Shown: piece by piece, positions 19,410 through 28,795 of the stretch
How the letters are laid out: every line of letters begins with the position of its first letter
Position numbering within the stretch: position 1 is the stretch's first letter
Assembly: GCF_947502395.1 (NCBI RefSeq)
Contig: NZ_CANMZM010000002.1
Location: forward strand, 372,001-436,000
DNA: 64,000 bases
Direction of reading: 5' to 3'
From: an uncultured Erythrobacter sp.
GTDB taxonomy: Bacteria > Pseudomonadota > Alphaproteobacteria > Sphingomonadales > Sphingomonadaceae
Program-made: the position numbers and the translations under genes
Notes under the pieces: generated by a model
The model's input: the letters and a program-made list of their open reading frames with translations, nothing else
Told to the model about the DNA's origin: nothing
The model's database searches: none

Positions 19410-20585
19410 ATGAGCGACACAGAGTTTGACATCATTGTCTATGGCGCAACCGGCTATACCGGGCGTCTGGTCGCCGAATATCTCGTCAACCACTACGGGC
19501 CCCGCGACGATGCCCCTAAATGGGCCATGGCTGGTCGCAGTCAGGACAAGCTTGAAGCCGTGCGTGATGAGATCGGTGCGCCTGCTGATACGCCTCTCGT
19601 GGTTGCCAATGCAGACGATCAGGCGGATCTGGAGGCAATGTGCGCGCGCACCAAAGTCGTTCTTACAACCGTCGGCCCTTACCAGATGTATGGCGACAAT
19701 CTGGTTGCAGCCTGCGTCAGCACAGGAACCGATTATGCCGACCTGTGTGGAGAGCCCGCGTGGATGGCCGAGAAAATTGCCGAACATAATGACGCAGCCA
19801 AAGCTTCTGGCGCACGGATTTGCTTCTCGAGCGGGTTTGATTCCATTCCCTTCGATCTGGGCGTGTTGATGACTCAGAAAGCAGCAAAGGAACGCTTCGG
19901 CGCGCCTTCGCCAAAGATCAGGGGACGCGTACGGGCAATGGCCGGAACGTTCTCAGGCGGCACCGCCGCTAGCCTTGGTGCAACTATGAAAGCGGCGGCG
20001 AAAAAGCCCGGCATCATCAACGTGCTGCGCAATCCTTTCGCATTGGCCGAAGGGTTCGAAGGGCCAGGTCAGCCAACAGGCATGGTGCCGATGTATGAGG
20101 CCGACCTCGACAAATGGGCCGCGCCTTTTGTGATGGCGCCGATCAACACCAAGAATGTCCACCGCACCAACTTCTTGCTGGGTCACCCCTATGGTGAGGA
20201 CTTCCAATACGACGAGATGATGCTCACCAGCCCAGGCGAAGCGGGCAAGAAGATGGCCGAAGCTGCGGTTGAGATGATGAAGAACCCCTTCGGCGCAAAA
20301 CCTCCAAAGCCCGGCGAAGGTCCGAGCAAGGACGAGCGCGAGAACGGATTCTACGATGTGCTGTTCGTTGCCGATGGTCCGGGTGGGGAAAACCTGCACT
20401 TCGGCGTCAAAGGCAAATATGATCCCGGCTATGGTTCAACCAGCCGGATGCTGACCGAAACTGGCATTGCATTGCTGCACAACAATACAGGGGGCGGGGT
20501 TGGCACGCCAGGGGCGTTTCTTGGTGAAGCGTTGGTTGACCGGCTACAGAGTCACGCGGAGATTCAATTCGCAGTCGAAAACTGA
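19410..20585 (+). CDS. Saccharopine dehydrogenase-family NAD(P) oxidoreductase (trans-acting enoyl reductase-like)
   Basis: 391 residues. The N-terminal Rossmann fold is DIIVYGATGYTGRLVAEYL, then WAMAGRSQDKL and TTVGPYQMYGDNLVAACVS, then ICFSSGFDSIPFDLGV. This is the arrangement of the saccharopine dehydrogenase/SCCPDH superfamily and of mycobacterial trans-acting enoyl reductases of lipid synthesis. Saccharopine metabolism itself is unlikely. The substrate may be a lipid or polyketide; this is inference. A strong terminator follows. Confidence 0.82.
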   Translation: MSDTEFDIIVYGATGYTGRLVAEYLVNHYGPRDDAPKWAMAGRSQDKLEAVRDEIGAPADTPLVVANADDQADLEAMCARTKVVLTTVGPYQMYGDNLVAACVSTGTDYADLCGEPAWMAEKIAEHNDAAKASGARICFSSGFDSIPFDLGVLMTQKAAKERFGAPSPKIRGRVRAMAGTFSGGTAASLGATMKAAAKKPGIINVLRNPFALAEGFEGPGQPTGMVPMYEADLDKWAAPFVMAPINTKNVHRTNFLLGHPYGEDFQYDEMMLTSPGEAGKKMAEAAVEMMKNPFGAKPPKPGEGPSKDERENGFYDVLFVADGPGGENLHFGVKGKYDPGYGSTSRMLTETGIALLHNNTGGGVGTPGAFLGEALVDRLQSHAEIQFAVEN

Positions 20586-20601
20586 TTGCACGCAACACAA
20601 T

Positions 20602-20640
20602 AAAAGGGGGCCCGCTAATCTGTCAGCGAGCCCCCTTTTT
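20602..20640. terminator. Bidirectional Rho-independent terminator
   Basis: GGGGGCCCGCT and AGCGAGCCCCC form a stem with one mismatch, flanked by AAAA on the left and TTTTT on the right. It therefore works on both strands, for the reductase gene (plus) and the TonB receptor gene (minus) that converge here. Confidence 0.85.
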
Positions 20641-20661
20641 ATTTGTCTGTTGAGCTGGAGT

Positions 20662-22815
20662 TCAAAAGCTAAGCCGGGCACTTGCTCGAATGTTGCGACC
20701 GGCCAATGGAACAAAGTCCTTGGTGAAGCTCGAATGGCGACGACCAGTGGTGTCGAACAGATTCTCACCTGCCAATTGCAACGAGAGGTTCTGATTGTTC
20801 TGGAGCGGACGCCAGGTGAGGTAGAGATTGACGAAGGTGAAGCTGTCTGTCGGTGTCTCAAATTCGACCACCGATTCCTGCCCACCGGCATGCTGGATTT
20901 CGCCGCGGATATTGAACGCATCGATGTCTGCTTCGAGCGCTCCGAGAAGGCTAAGCGGTGGGATGCGAGGCACCGGTCCACTCAGATCGCCCGACAGTTT
21001 CGCCTCCACATATGATGCACGAAGATCTGCGGTGAGTGTATAGCTATCGGCTTCCACCAGAGGGATGTTTGCGTCGGCCTCAAACCCGAAGAATTCGGCA
21101 CCGGATTGAAGGAACTCAAAGACTGGCAAGTCATCTTCTTCCTCACCGGTAGGGTTCAAGAAGATGTAGTCGCTAAAGGTCTGGAAATAGGCGGCAAAAT
21201 TCACAGTTGCGTCGCCTTGAGCAAGGCGAATAAAGGCCTCCACACCCCATGCCTCCTCAGTGCCGAGATTGGGGTCACCGATCTCAAAGCTTTGCGTTGC
21301 AATGTGCGGACCATTTGCGAACAATTCTTCGCCTGCAGGTGCGCGTTCTGAACGCGAAACGGTCAGGCCAACCCGACCGCGTTCCTCTTCGAGCTCACCC
21401 ACCAAGGAGACAGCGCCAGAGAAAAGGTTGAAATTCCGATCAACGCCAACTGTCTCGGATTCAACATCAACATTTTCGTAGCGACCGGCAGTTTCAAGTT
21501 GAGCAAAGCCAAGGTCAAATTCCTGAACGGTGAACACAGCGAACTGTGTCGTGTCATTTGGCGCCACGAAAGCCTCCTCGCCCACCGCTTCAAAATCACG
21601 CGAAGTGAATTGCGCACCGATCACGCCGCCTCCTGTCTGGATGAGTTCCGCTCGCGCTTCGAATGTTTCGGTATCGAAGACTGTGCCAATTTCGGTACCT
21701 TCGAATTCAGTGTGGGTGTAGTCGGAATAACCGGCGCGGATTTTCAAGCGATCGGCAAATCCGCCGCCGAGCGCTATGTCGCCTTTGAAATCAAAGCGCC
21801 ATTGTTCAAGGCCGATGGAGACGGTTTCTGCCTCCTCCTCGCCCTCTTCCTCTTCGCCTTCTTCACCCTCTTCGCCATGATGGCCGCCTTCGGGATTGCC
21901 AACGATGCCATAGAATGTGTCGTAATATCCGACCGAAGCGCCAAAGGTTGAATCACCCAGGATCACTCCGATTCCGCCGTTGACCGTGTAAGTTTCCGTC
22001 GCGCTGTTGGGGAGGAAGTCTTCCTGAGCCGCTGCTTCGCGAAGCTCGGCTGCTTCCTCAAGCTCGCCTTCCGCTTCTTCTTCAGCTGCATCGGCCAGAA
22101 GATCGGCTCGCAATTCTTCTGTCAGCTGAAAGCCGGGAATCTCAAGATCATTGGTCTCACGGTATGAGCCATCGACATGGAACACGAACATTTCGCCCAA
22201 GCCAACATCGAGTGAAGCACCGCCGCTGCGCAGATCGCTGGCTGTATCAAAGGCAGTTATCGCATCGACGCGGACGCCATTTTCCGGAACCTCTGTTGGG
22301 ATCCGGCGGTCGATCACATTGACCACGCCGCCCAGCGCTTGGCTTCCGAAGAGCAGCGCCGTCGGACCGCGCAGGACTTCAATGCGTTCAACTGTCAGGG
22401 GGTCAATCGTAGTCGCGTGGTCGGCCGAAGTGCTTGCGACATCTGCAGTGCCGAGACCATCGATAAGAATCCTCACACGCTCACCATCCTGTCCGCGCAA
22501 GATCGGACGCGAAGCACCAGGCGCAAAGCTGGTCGCAGAAACGCCCGGCAGCTTGTCGAGAACCTCACCAATCTGGCCATCGAGATTTTGCAGGATTTCT
22601 TCGACTTCAAGCGCATCCTGCCCTGCAATAAAGTCGAGCTCTTCCAGACCTTCTGCCGAAACAACGATCGAATTGCTAATTGTCAGAATACTCGAATTAA
22701 CAGGCAGGTCAGGCGTGCTTTCATTATCGGCTTCGCTTTGAGCGAGTGCTGGCGTCGCAGCCACCGCAAAGGAAAGCGCAGTTGCGACCGCGAGTTGTGA
22801 AGTGATGGTTTTCAT
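20662..22815 (-). CDS. TonB-dependent outer membrane receptor, ZnuD-like
   Basis: 717 residues: signal peptide (cut near PALAQ, residue 26), periplasmic plug ~45-175, then a 22-strand-type barrel ending in an aromatic (ARLSF). The plug text DHATTIDPLTVERIEVLRGPT is the ZnuD-type version of the plug (DHA-DPL-ERIEVLRGP). Two acidic extracellular-type insertions are visible: residues 232-266 and 309-330, the latter with His-His followed by an almost pure Glu/Gly run, suited to collect divalent metal. Zinc (or zinc-complex) import is inferred from this and from the Zur-type site 24 bases upstream. It is monocistronic, ended by a bidirectional terminator. Confidence 0.85.
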   Translation of the reverse strand: MKTITSQLAVATALSFAVAATPALAQSEADNESTPDLPVNSSILTISNSIVVSAEGLEELDFIAGQDALEVEEILQNLDGQIGEVLDKLPGVSATSFAPGASRPILRGQDGERVRILIDGLGTADVASTSADHATTIDPLTVERIEVLRGPTALLFGSQALGGVVNVIDRRIPTEVPENGVRVDAITAFDTASDLRSGGASLDVGLGEMFVFHVDGSYRETNDLEIPGFQLTEELRADLLADAAEEEAEGELEEAAELREAAAQEDFLPNSATETYTVNGGIGVILGDSTFGASVGYYDTFYGIVGNPEGGHHGEEGEEGEEEEGEEEAETVSIGLEQWRFDFKGDIALGGGFADRLKIRAGYSDYTHTEFEGTEIGTVFDTETFEARAELIQTGGGVIGAQFTSRDFEAVGEEAFVAPNDTTQFAVFTVQEFDLGFAQLETAGRYENVDVESETVGVDRNFNLFSGAVSLVGELEEERGRVGLTVSRSERAPAGEELFANGPHIATQSFEIGDPNLGTEEAWGVEAFIRLAQGDATVNFAAYFQTFSDYIFLNPTGEEEDDLPVFEFLQSGAEFFGFEADANIPLVEADSYTLTADLRASYVEAKLSGDLSGPVPRIPPLSLLGALEADIDAFNIRGEIQHAGGQESVVEFETPTDSFTFVNLYLTWRPLQNNQNLSLQLAGENLFDTTGRRHSSFTKDFVPLAGRNIRASARLSF

Positions 22816-22839
22816 GAGAAGTTTTAAAATTCCTAGGTG

Positions 22840-22856
22840 ATGTTACACTATATCAT
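22840..22856 (-). promoter_or_regulatory. Candidate Zur operator before the TonB receptor gene
   Basis: ATGTTACACTATATCAT matches 14 of 17 positions of the enterobacterial Zur consensus as I remember it (ATGTTATAATATAACAT) and is an imperfect palindrome. It lies 24 bases upstream of the receptor ATG, where a repressor would block transcription when zinc is ample. Confidence 0.5.
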
Positions 22857-23013
22857 TCCTGGAAATCACTTAACGCATTGAAGGCAATCGTCCAGCGCAA
22901 ACTGCGCCCAGCGCGGAAGGCGTCGCGGAACGTTTGGAGTATGCGGCATAAAAGACACGCTTTACGCCGCGAAACGGCGATGGCGCGAATCTCTGACAAT
23001 TCTGGATGGATAA

Positions 23014-23088
23014 TGGAGCGGGCGAGGCGATTCGAACGCCCGACCCCAACCTTGGCAAGGTTGTGCTCTACCCCTGAGCTACGCCCGC
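23014..23088 (-). tRNA. tRNA-Gly(GCC)
   Basis: On the minus strand a full cloverleaf reads: acceptor GCGGGCG/CGCCCGC, TA at positions 8-9, D-arm GCTCAGGGGTAGAGC, anticodon arm CAACC-TTGCCAA-GGTTG with anticodon GCC, T-arm GGGCG-TTCGAAT-CGCCT, discriminator T and an encoded CCA. It is 75 bases including CCA. Confidence 0.97.
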
Positions 23089-23321
23089 TCACTGACGCCT
23101 TCACAGAGCAGCTGAAACAGCACATCTCTGTCGGGGAGGCGGCGCGATTAGCAGCGAGTGAGAAACCCTGCAACCCTAAAAGACGCAAAAAAACATCTCT
23201 TATTCGCGCGCACCCGCTAGCCAGCAGGGATTGCAAGCTTCACAAGGCCGCAAAACGTCCCACATTAGGGGCAAGAACCATTTGGAGCCGCGCCGCGGCA
23301 CAAGAAGACAGGAGCATACCT

Positions 23322-24257
23322 TTGGCCAGCATGGGTCTGAACATCGAAGAGCAAAAGGCAGTTGATCGTTTCCGCAAGGAGGTGGTTGAGCCAAGCATGA
23401 CCAAGCTGGTCATAGTCGACTTCTGGGCGGAATGGTGCGGGCCGTGCAAGGCGCTGACCCCGGTGATCGAGAAAGTCGCTGCGGACTATGCGGAAAAAGG
23501 CGTGGTGCTCGCCAAAATCAATGTCGATGAAGAACAATTCATTGCTGGTCAGTTCCAGGTGAAGTCGATCCCGACGGTCTATGCTCTGTATCAGGGCCAG
23601 CCCGTGGCCGATCTCACCAGTGCGCGGACTGAAAGCCAGCTGAGCCAGATGCTCGACCAATTGCTGGAGAAATTGCCGATTGAGGCGGGTGCAACAAATG
23701 GCGAGGCTACAGGCCCCTCAACGGAAGAGCTCGCTCAGTTTCTTGCGATGGGTGAAGCCGCTTTGAACGAAGGTGATGCTCAGCGCGCCGCCAGCATCTT
23801 TGCGCAAGTCGCCGAGTTTGCTGGAGACAATGCGAACGCTCATGCAGGCCTTATCAAATCGATGATCGCGCTCGGGCAGACCGAGGAAGCGGGGCAGGTT
23901 CTGGCTGCGATAGAAGCTGATCCCAAACTTGCTACCGATCCCGCGATTGCGGCGGCGAAGAGCGCATTGGAGCTCGCGGCGAGTTCAGTCGATGATGGTG
24001 AGCTTGCAGGACTTCGTCAGACAGCCAGGGCCAATCCAGAGGATATGGACGCACTGCTCGCATTTGCCGATGCGGCCTTTGCCGCTGGCGCGCGCGACGA
24101 TGCCGCAGACACTTTGCTCGCTATGGTCGAAAAGGACCGCGAGTGGAATGAGGGCGCAGCGCGAGAGAAGCTGCTCAAGATATTCGAAGCGACTGGCCTC
24201 GAAGACGAGTGGGTTGTGACTACACGCCGCCGCCTGTCCAAGATCCTCTTTGGATAA
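23322..24257 (+). CDS. CnoX/YbbN-type thioredoxin with TPR domain
   Basis: 311 residues. A thioredoxin domain (~1-115) with VIVDFWAEWCGPCKALTPVI and the cis-Pro SIPTVYALYQG is followed by a tetratricopeptide-like C-terminal domain (~145-305, many Ala-rich helices). CnoX proteins are chaperedoxins that protect proteins under hypochlorous stress and hand them to GroEL/DnaK. E. coli CnoX has lost the redox pair, but here the full CGPC is kept, as in other alphaproteobacteria. TTG 23322 has GGAG seven bases upstream; ATG 23331 is the alternative. The Lon-N gene follows after nine bases, making a protein-quality pair. Confidence 0.88.
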   Translation: MASMGLNIEEQKAVDRFRKEVVEPSMTKLVIVDFWAEWCGPCKALTPVIEKVAADYAEKGVVLAKINVDEEQFIAGQFQVKSIPTVYALYQGQPVADLTSARTESQLSQMLDQLLEKLPIEAGATNGEATGPSTEELAQFLAMGEAALNEGDAQRAASIFAQVAEFAGDNANAHAGLIKSMIALGQTEEAGQVLAAIEADPKLATDPAIAAAKSALELAASSVDDGELAGLRQTARANPEDMDALLAFADAAFAAGARDDAADTLLAMVEKDREWNEGAAREKLLKIFEATGLEDEWVVTTRRRLSKILFG

Positions 24258-24266
24258 CCCACTGCA

Positions 24267-24878
24267 ATGTCCACCCGCCTATCGATTTTCCCCTTGAGCG
24301 GAGCGGTGCTGTTCCCCGGACTGCAATTGCCGCTGCACATATTTGAGCCGCGCTACCGCGCTCTGGTCGGCGATGCTCTTGTCCGGGACCGGCGCATTGG
24401 AATGATCCAGCCTCAGCGCGCCGTCGATGGCGCGCCGCTCTACTCGATTGGCTGTGTCGGACGGATCGGTGAGATTGAGGCAATGGATGACGGGCGTTAC
24501 AATCTCATCCTTGAAGGTCAGTCGCGTTTCAAAGTCTTGCATGAGATGGACGTGGCGACAGCATTCCGTCAGGTGGAAGCCAAGATGATTGAAGACAATG
24601 AGAGCGAAACGCTGAGCTTTGCCCAGCGCGGCGGCTTCGAGCGTGAGGCTCGTGAGTTTGCCGATGCGCAAGGCTATAGCGTCGATTGGGATTCGGTAGA
24701 GCGGCTAGATGATATGTCGCTGATCAATGGGGTGTCGCAAATTGCGCCGTTTGACCCAGCTTCGAAACAGGCCCTGCTTGAAGCCAACTCATTGACCGAA
24801 CGATGCGAGCTTCTGGTTCAGTTGATGCAGTTTTTCGGTCGGAGCGACGGCACAGACGAGATCACGACGCTGCAATAG
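24267..24878 (+). CDS. LON peptidase substrate-binding domain protein
   Basis: 203 residues of the stand-alone Lon N-terminal (PUA-like) domain, COG2802: SIFPLSGAVLFPGLQLPLHIFEPRYR at the N-terminus and GCVGRIGEIEAMDDGRYNL in the middle. No ATPase or protease domain is present. It is likely a substrate-recruiting or stress-related protein, co-transcribed with the CnoX-type gene nine bases upstream. Confidence 0.88.
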   Translation: MSTRLSIFPLSGAVLFPGLQLPLHIFEPRYRALVGDALVRDRRIGMIQPQRAVDGAPLYSIGCVGRIGEIEAMDDGRYNLILEGQSRFKVLHEMDVATAFRQVEAKMIEDNESETLSFAQRGGFEREAREFADAQGYSVDWDSVERLDDMSLINGVSQIAPFDPASKQALLEANSLTERCELLVQLMQFFGRSDGTDEITTLQ

Positions 24879-24932
24879 TCCGTGGATTGTGCGACGAATT
24901 GTCGCAGGATGATCGTAGGCACTCAGGTCAAA

Positions 24933-24950
24933 AGTAACTATACGGTTACT
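24933..24950. promoter_or_regulatory. Inverted repeat operator at the TetR gene start
   Basis: AGTAAC-TATACG-GTTACT is a perfect six-base inverted repeat with six-base spacing, ending two bases before the tetR-type ATG. The size and place fit a TetR dimer repressing its own operon. Confidence 0.6.
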
Positions 24951-24951
24951 T

Positions 24952-25596
24952 ATGAACAGCCCTGCCACTCTTACCAAAGGCGAACGCACCCGCGCGCACA
25001 TTGTCGCGACCGCTGCCAGCCTTTTCTGGCGGCGCAATTTTCATGGTGTCTCGGTTGATGAGGTCGCGCAGGCCGCCAAGGTCAACAAGGCGACCGTCTA
25101 TCGCTATTTCGCAGACAAGAACGACATCGCCCTCGCGGTGGCGCGCTTTAACGGCGAGATGTCATTGGACCTCGTGTTTGCCGGGAGTTTCGCCGAGTTC
25201 AGTGCGCCGCAAGACCGGCTTGCAGCGATTTACCGGCAGGCGCACTGCGCACATGCTCAAACTGCAACTGAGAACGGCGACATATATGGCTGCCCAATAG
25301 TCGGACTGGCGTTGGAACTTGGCCAGGAGATCCCCAAGATTCGCGAAGAGGCTAACCGCATCTTTGCCCAAGTAGAAGAGATGCTGACCCGGATCGCGCG
25401 CGATGCATATGAACTACGAGGGACCAAAGCAGACCCGGCCTCGCTTGGGCGAACACTGACGCAATTGCTCCACGGTGCCTTTGCCTCAGCTCGCCTCGCA
25501 TCAGACCCACAGCTCATTCTTGATGCAGGGAATGCCTCGCTTACGCTGATCGGGTTCCCAGACACACCCATCCTTGAAACGGAGCTAACGCAATGA
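24952..25596 (+). CDS. TetR family transcriptional regulator
   Basis: 214 residues. The N-terminal helix-turn-helix (~10-60) reads HIVATAASLFWRRNFHGVSVDEVAQAAKVNKATVYRYFADKNDI, a canonical TetR DNA-binding domain; the remainder is a helical ligand-binding and dimer domain with a Cys in GDIYGCPIVGL. Its stop overlaps the MAPEG ATG (ATGA), so the two form an operon probably autorepressed through the inverted repeat before the start. The ligand is unknown; an electrophile or lipid is plausible given MAPEG. Confidence 0.93.
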   Translation: MNSPATLTKGERTRAHIVATAASLFWRRNFHGVSVDEVAQAAKVNKATVYRYFADKNDIALAVARFNGEMSLDLVFAGSFAEFSAPQDRLAAIYRQAHCAHAQTATENGDIYGCPIVGLALELGQEIPKIREEANRIFAQVEEMLTRIARDAYELRGTKADPASLGRTLTQLLHGAFASARLASDPQLILDAGNASLTLIGFPDTPILETELTQ

Positions 25597-26018
25597 CTAA
25601 TCTGCCACTCTACGCCGCTATGCTTGGCGCGTTTTTGATTGTCTTACAGGTGGCCTTGATGCTGAGAGTGGGGCTTCATCGATCCAAAGGGCAATTCATC
25701 GGCATTGGCGATGATCGTGACCTTGAGCGCAAAGTGCGCCGCCACGGCAATCTGGCGGAGAATTCCGGGCTGTTTCTGGTGGTGATCGCTCTGTTTGAGA
25801 TGATCGTTGGCCAGACGACCTATGTTGCTGCGGTGTGTATTGTCTTTGCCATCGCACGCATTCTTCACGCGGCCGGCTTTTCATCGCTTGCAGGGTCACA
25901 TGGCGATGATCTGACAGGCGCGCGTAAGGCCTTTGCTGGGATGCGAGCGATGGGGGCCTTTGGCACCCTAGGGGTGGCCTTTGCCCTAGCCTGGGGGATT
26001 GGCTCCAGCATCGCCTAA
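25593..26018 (+). CDS. MAPEG family membrane protein
   Basis: 141 residues with four hydrophobic segments. The second half of helix 1 to helix 2 carries KVRRHGNLAENSGLFLVVIAL, the MAPEG signature (RxxxNxxE) that binds glutathione in microsomal glutathione transferases and FLAP/LTC4 synthase relatives. It is coupled to the TetR gene. It probably protects membranes from lipid electrophiles. It converges with marC, overlapping by four bases. Confidence 0.87.
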   Translation: MTNLPLYAAMLGAFLIVLQVALMLRVGLHRSKGQFIGIGDDRDLERKVRRHGNLAENSGLFLVVIALFEMIVGQTTYVAAVCIVFAIARILHAAGFSSLAGSHGDDLTGARKAFAGMRAMGAFGTLGVAFALAWGIGSSIA

Positions 26019-26644
26019 GCGATGCCGAAATTGCCCTTGATCCCGTCGATCACATACTGCGCGGCCAAAGCGGCTAGAAGCACGCCAAGAAGCCGTGTGA
26101 TCACCGCCTCGACCTTGTCACCAAGCAGCCGGATCAAGGGGCCAGCCGCCACAAGAGCGAGCGCCGTGATAAAGAGCACTGAACCAAGAGCAGCAAACAC
26201 TTCGATGGTTTCAGCCGTTGTCTCGGCCTCGTTCATAAGGAGCATGATGGCAGCAATCGCGCCAGGCCCTGCGAGCATAGGCATTGCCATTGGAAAGACC
26301 GATACGTCTTCAACCTCAGGGTCAGCATTGACCTTATCAGCGCGTTCTTCGCGGCGTTTGGTGCGCTTCTCAAACACCATTTCAAAGGCGATCCAAAAGA
26401 GCATTAATCCGCCTGCGATCCGGAAGCTGTCGAGCTGAATATGCAGCGCGCCAAGCAGTGCCTCGCCGAAGAAGGCGAATATGACGAGGATGACAGCTCC
26501 GATAAACGTCGCGCGTAGGGCCATATTGCGCGCTTGCGCCGGGCTAGCCTCTTTGGTGAGGCCAGCATAAATCGGCGCACAGCCGGGAGGATCAATCACC
26601 ACAAACAGGGTGACAAAGGCAGAGATGAAAAGTTCGGGGAGCAT
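26015..26644 (-). CDS. MarC family integral membrane protein
   Basis: 209 residues, six hydrophobic segments, with the family text FVVIDPPGCAPIYAGLT at the N-terminus and FPMAMPMLAGPGAIAAIMLL in the second half. MarC/UPF0056 proteins are polytopic inner-membrane proteins; despite the name they are not proven drug exporters. Start ATG 26644. Confidence 0.9.
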   Translation of the reverse strand: MLPELFISAFVTLFVVIDPPGCAPIYAGLTKEASPAQARNMALRATFIGAVILVIFAFFGEALLGALHIQLDSFRIAGGLMLFWIAFEMVFEKRTKRREERADKVNADPEVEDVSVFPMAMPMLAGPGAIAAIMLLMNEAETTAETIEVFAALGSVLFITALALVAAGPLIRLLGDKVEAVITRLLGVLLAALAAQYVIDGIKGNFGIA

Positions 26645-26677
26645 ACAGCGTCTTTTAAGAGATTTCTTTGGCCCTCA

Positions 26678-27445
26678 TCACTCTTCAGGTGCAGATGCAA
26701 GCGTTTGTTCGATGGCCGTTACCCATTGGCCCTCGAAGTAATAGTCCGCCTTTACATATTTGAGATTGCCCTCAAGGTGCTCCCAACGCCAACGCAAAGT
26801 GCCATCTCGGGAGACTTGTATCGCTGATGCGCCACCGCCTCCAGCGGGAATCGCAGGCGCCGCCGGCACATTTTCTCCAGCGCGCGGGCACGTCGCAATA
26901 AGGCCTTCGACCAGGTCAAAGGCTGTCACCACGATATCACCATCTTCGAAGTCCGGTCGTGGTGGTGGCTGTGGATCATCGAGCCCGGCTGCGTCGTAGG
27001 TCCATTTATACGTGCCATCGGCCTGGCGCACCCATGTGGTGACATAGTTACCAACCTTGCCTTCACCATCGACAAAGCGCCCTTGACTTAGAGCCAGCGA
27101 ACCGTCGCAGCTTTTCACAACCACGCGCGGGCCCCACTGCGTTTCTATGCCTGCCTCCGCAAGGCCCTGCGCAATCGCCTCGATTGGGACCACACCATCG
27201 CGAAGGTGCATCTGAGCGCCCGGCGCGGCAAAGGCCAAGGCAGCCTCAGCAAAACTCTGCTCCTGGGCAGCCCTCGCATAGGCAATCTCAGTCGAGACAA
27301 TCGCGCTTGGCTGCGCTTTGCCGGGTGCCTTGGCGAGCACGCGCTCTATGACCTTATTTGAGGGGCCGCGCGGGGCACCGCTAGCGCACGCCGCGAGTGA
27401 AAGCGTCAGAGTGGAGACGAGGCCGATAGTAAGTGCACACTTCAT
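26678..27445 (-). CDS. Hypothetical lipoprotein
   Basis: 255 residues with signal peptide and lipobox LAACA (Cys ~20). The middle part (AYARAAQEQSFAEAALAFAAPGAQM through NYVTTWVRQADGTYKW) looks like an NTF2/SnoaL-type alpha-beta cone (DUF4440-like), with GRFVDGEGKVGNYVTTW as the typical sheet. The function is unknown. It lies between marC and folD with short gaps and the same strand. Confidence 0.75.
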   Translation of the reverse strand: MKCALTIGLVSTLTLSLAACASGAPRGPSNKVIERVLAKAPGKAQPSAIVSTEIAYARAAQEQSFAEAALAFAAPGAQMHLRDGVVPIEAIAQGLAEAGIETQWGPRVVVKSCDGSLALSQGRFVDGEGKVGNYVTTWVRQADGTYKWTYDAAGLDDPQPPPRPDFEDGDIVVTAFDLVEGLIATCPRAGENVPAAPAIPAGGGGASAIQVSRDGTLRWRWEHLEGNLKYVKADYYFEGQWVTAIEQTLASAPEE

Positions 27446-27471
27446 GAAACCCTCTTTCGATCGACCTTGGC

Positions 27472-28365
27472 TTAGATGCCTTCTGGCACGGCAAGTCCGG
27501 CATTGCGATGCGCGGCCACCAAAGTGTTGCGCAAAAGGACCGCAATTGTCATCGGCCCAACCCCGCCCGGTACAGGCGTGATCGCGCCGGCGACTTCGCT
27601 TGCCTCATCAAAGGCGACATCGCCCACAAGCTTGCCCTTTTCCTTACCCGGTTCAGGCGGAAGGCGGTTGATACCCACATCGATGACGGTCGCGCCGGGC
27701 TTGAGCCAGTCCTTACCAATCATATTCGGCCGCCCGACTGCCGCAACCACGATGTCTGCGCGCTTAACAACGGCCGCCAAATCCTTGGTCCGGCTGTGTG
27801 CGATAGTGACGGTGGCGTTGGCATCTAGCAGCAATTGCGCCATTGGCTTGCCGACAATATTGGAGCGACCAATGACGACCGCTTCGAGGCCGGAGAGATC
27901 GCCGAGCCGGTCGGTCAGGAGCATCATGCAACCAAGGGGCGTACAAGGCACGAATCCCGATTGCCCGACGCTGAGGCGCCCCGCATTGATCACATGGAAG
28001 CCATCGACATCTTTGTCGGGGCTGATCGAGGCAATGATAGAGTGCTCGTCGAGATGATCTGGTAGCGGAAGCTGAACGAGAATACCGTCAATATTCTCGT
28101 CTGCGTTGAGTTTGTCGACCAGGGCGAGCAGAGCGTCTGCGCTGGTATCCGCGGGCAGGCGGTGTTCAAAGCTTTCCATACCGGCGGCGACAGTCGCCTT
28201 ACCTTTGGAACCGACATATACTTGGCTCGCGGGATCCTCGCCCACAAGCACCACCGCCAATCCGGGTTTGCGGCCTGCCTTGCTCGCAAAGTCGAGCGCA
28301 TGCGATCCGACGCGCTCGCGCAATGCCGCTGCAAACGCCTTGCCGTCTATCCTTGTCGCGGTCAT
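27472..28365 (-). CDS. folD: Bifunctional methylenetetrahydrofolate dehydrogenase/cyclohydrolase
   Basis: 297 residues. FolD interconverts 5,10-methylene- and 10-formyl-tetrahydrofolate with NADP. Signatures are the substrate-channel segment around KVGADTSA-like [20 protein letters not shown], the NADP loop [17 protein letters not shown] and [12 protein letters not shown]. The ATG overlaps the yggT stop (ATGA at 28362-28365), so the pair is coupled. Confidence 0.96.
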   Translation of the reverse strand: MTATRIDGKAFAAALRERVGSHALDFASKAGRKPGLAVVLVGEDPASQVYVGSKGKATVAAGMESFEHRLPADTSADALLALVDKLNADENIDGILVQLPLPDHLDEHSIIASISPDKDVDGFHVINAGRLSVGQSGFVPCTPLGCMMLLTDRLGDLSGLEAVVIGRSNIVGKPMAQLLLDANATVTIAHSRTKDLAAVVKRADIVVAAVGRPNMIGKDWLKPGATVIDVGINRLPPEPGKEKGKLVGDVAFDEASEVAGAITPVPGGVGPMTIAVLLRNTLVAAHRNAGLAVPEGI

Positions 28366-28655
28366 GCGGCGACCAAGATGTTTCGCAGGACAATCAGCAC
28401 GATCTGAGCACCAACGATCACCACAAGAGGCGAAAGGTCCAGAGCGCCCGTCTGCGGCATAATGTTCCTGATCGGCCTAAGAACCGGATCGAGCACACGA
28501 TTGATCGATTCATACACCTGCATCAAAAACTGGTTCGACGTGTTCACCACGTTGAAGGCGAAAAGCAGCCCGATCACGAACTGAATGATGATGAGCATCA
28601 CGAAGACGCTCACCAGCAGCTCGACGATTTGATAAATTGCAACAAGTCCTTGCAT
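28362..28655 (-). CDS. YggT family membrane protein
   Basis: 97 residues with two YggT repeats' worth of hydrophobic sequence, ending [29 protein letters not shown], the family hallmark. YggT proteins are linked to osmotic tolerance and cell-division membrane functions. It overlaps folD by four bases. Confidence 0.9.
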   Translation of the reverse strand: MQGLVAIYQIVELLVSVFVMLIIIQFVIGLLFAFNVVNTSNQFLMQVYESINRVLDPVLRPIRNIMPQTGALDLSPLVVIVGAQIVLIVLRNILVAA

Positions 28656-28795
28656 GATTTTTCTTGGTACCTTTTTCTAGGACTCACCGGCGAAGCAAGC
28701 GAAGCCCTGTTGAGTCCCTCTTTAGGCGTATTACCCGACTAATACGCCCTTTTCCAGTCTTGGATAATGTGTCGCCACAGTCCGTAGCCTGTGCA

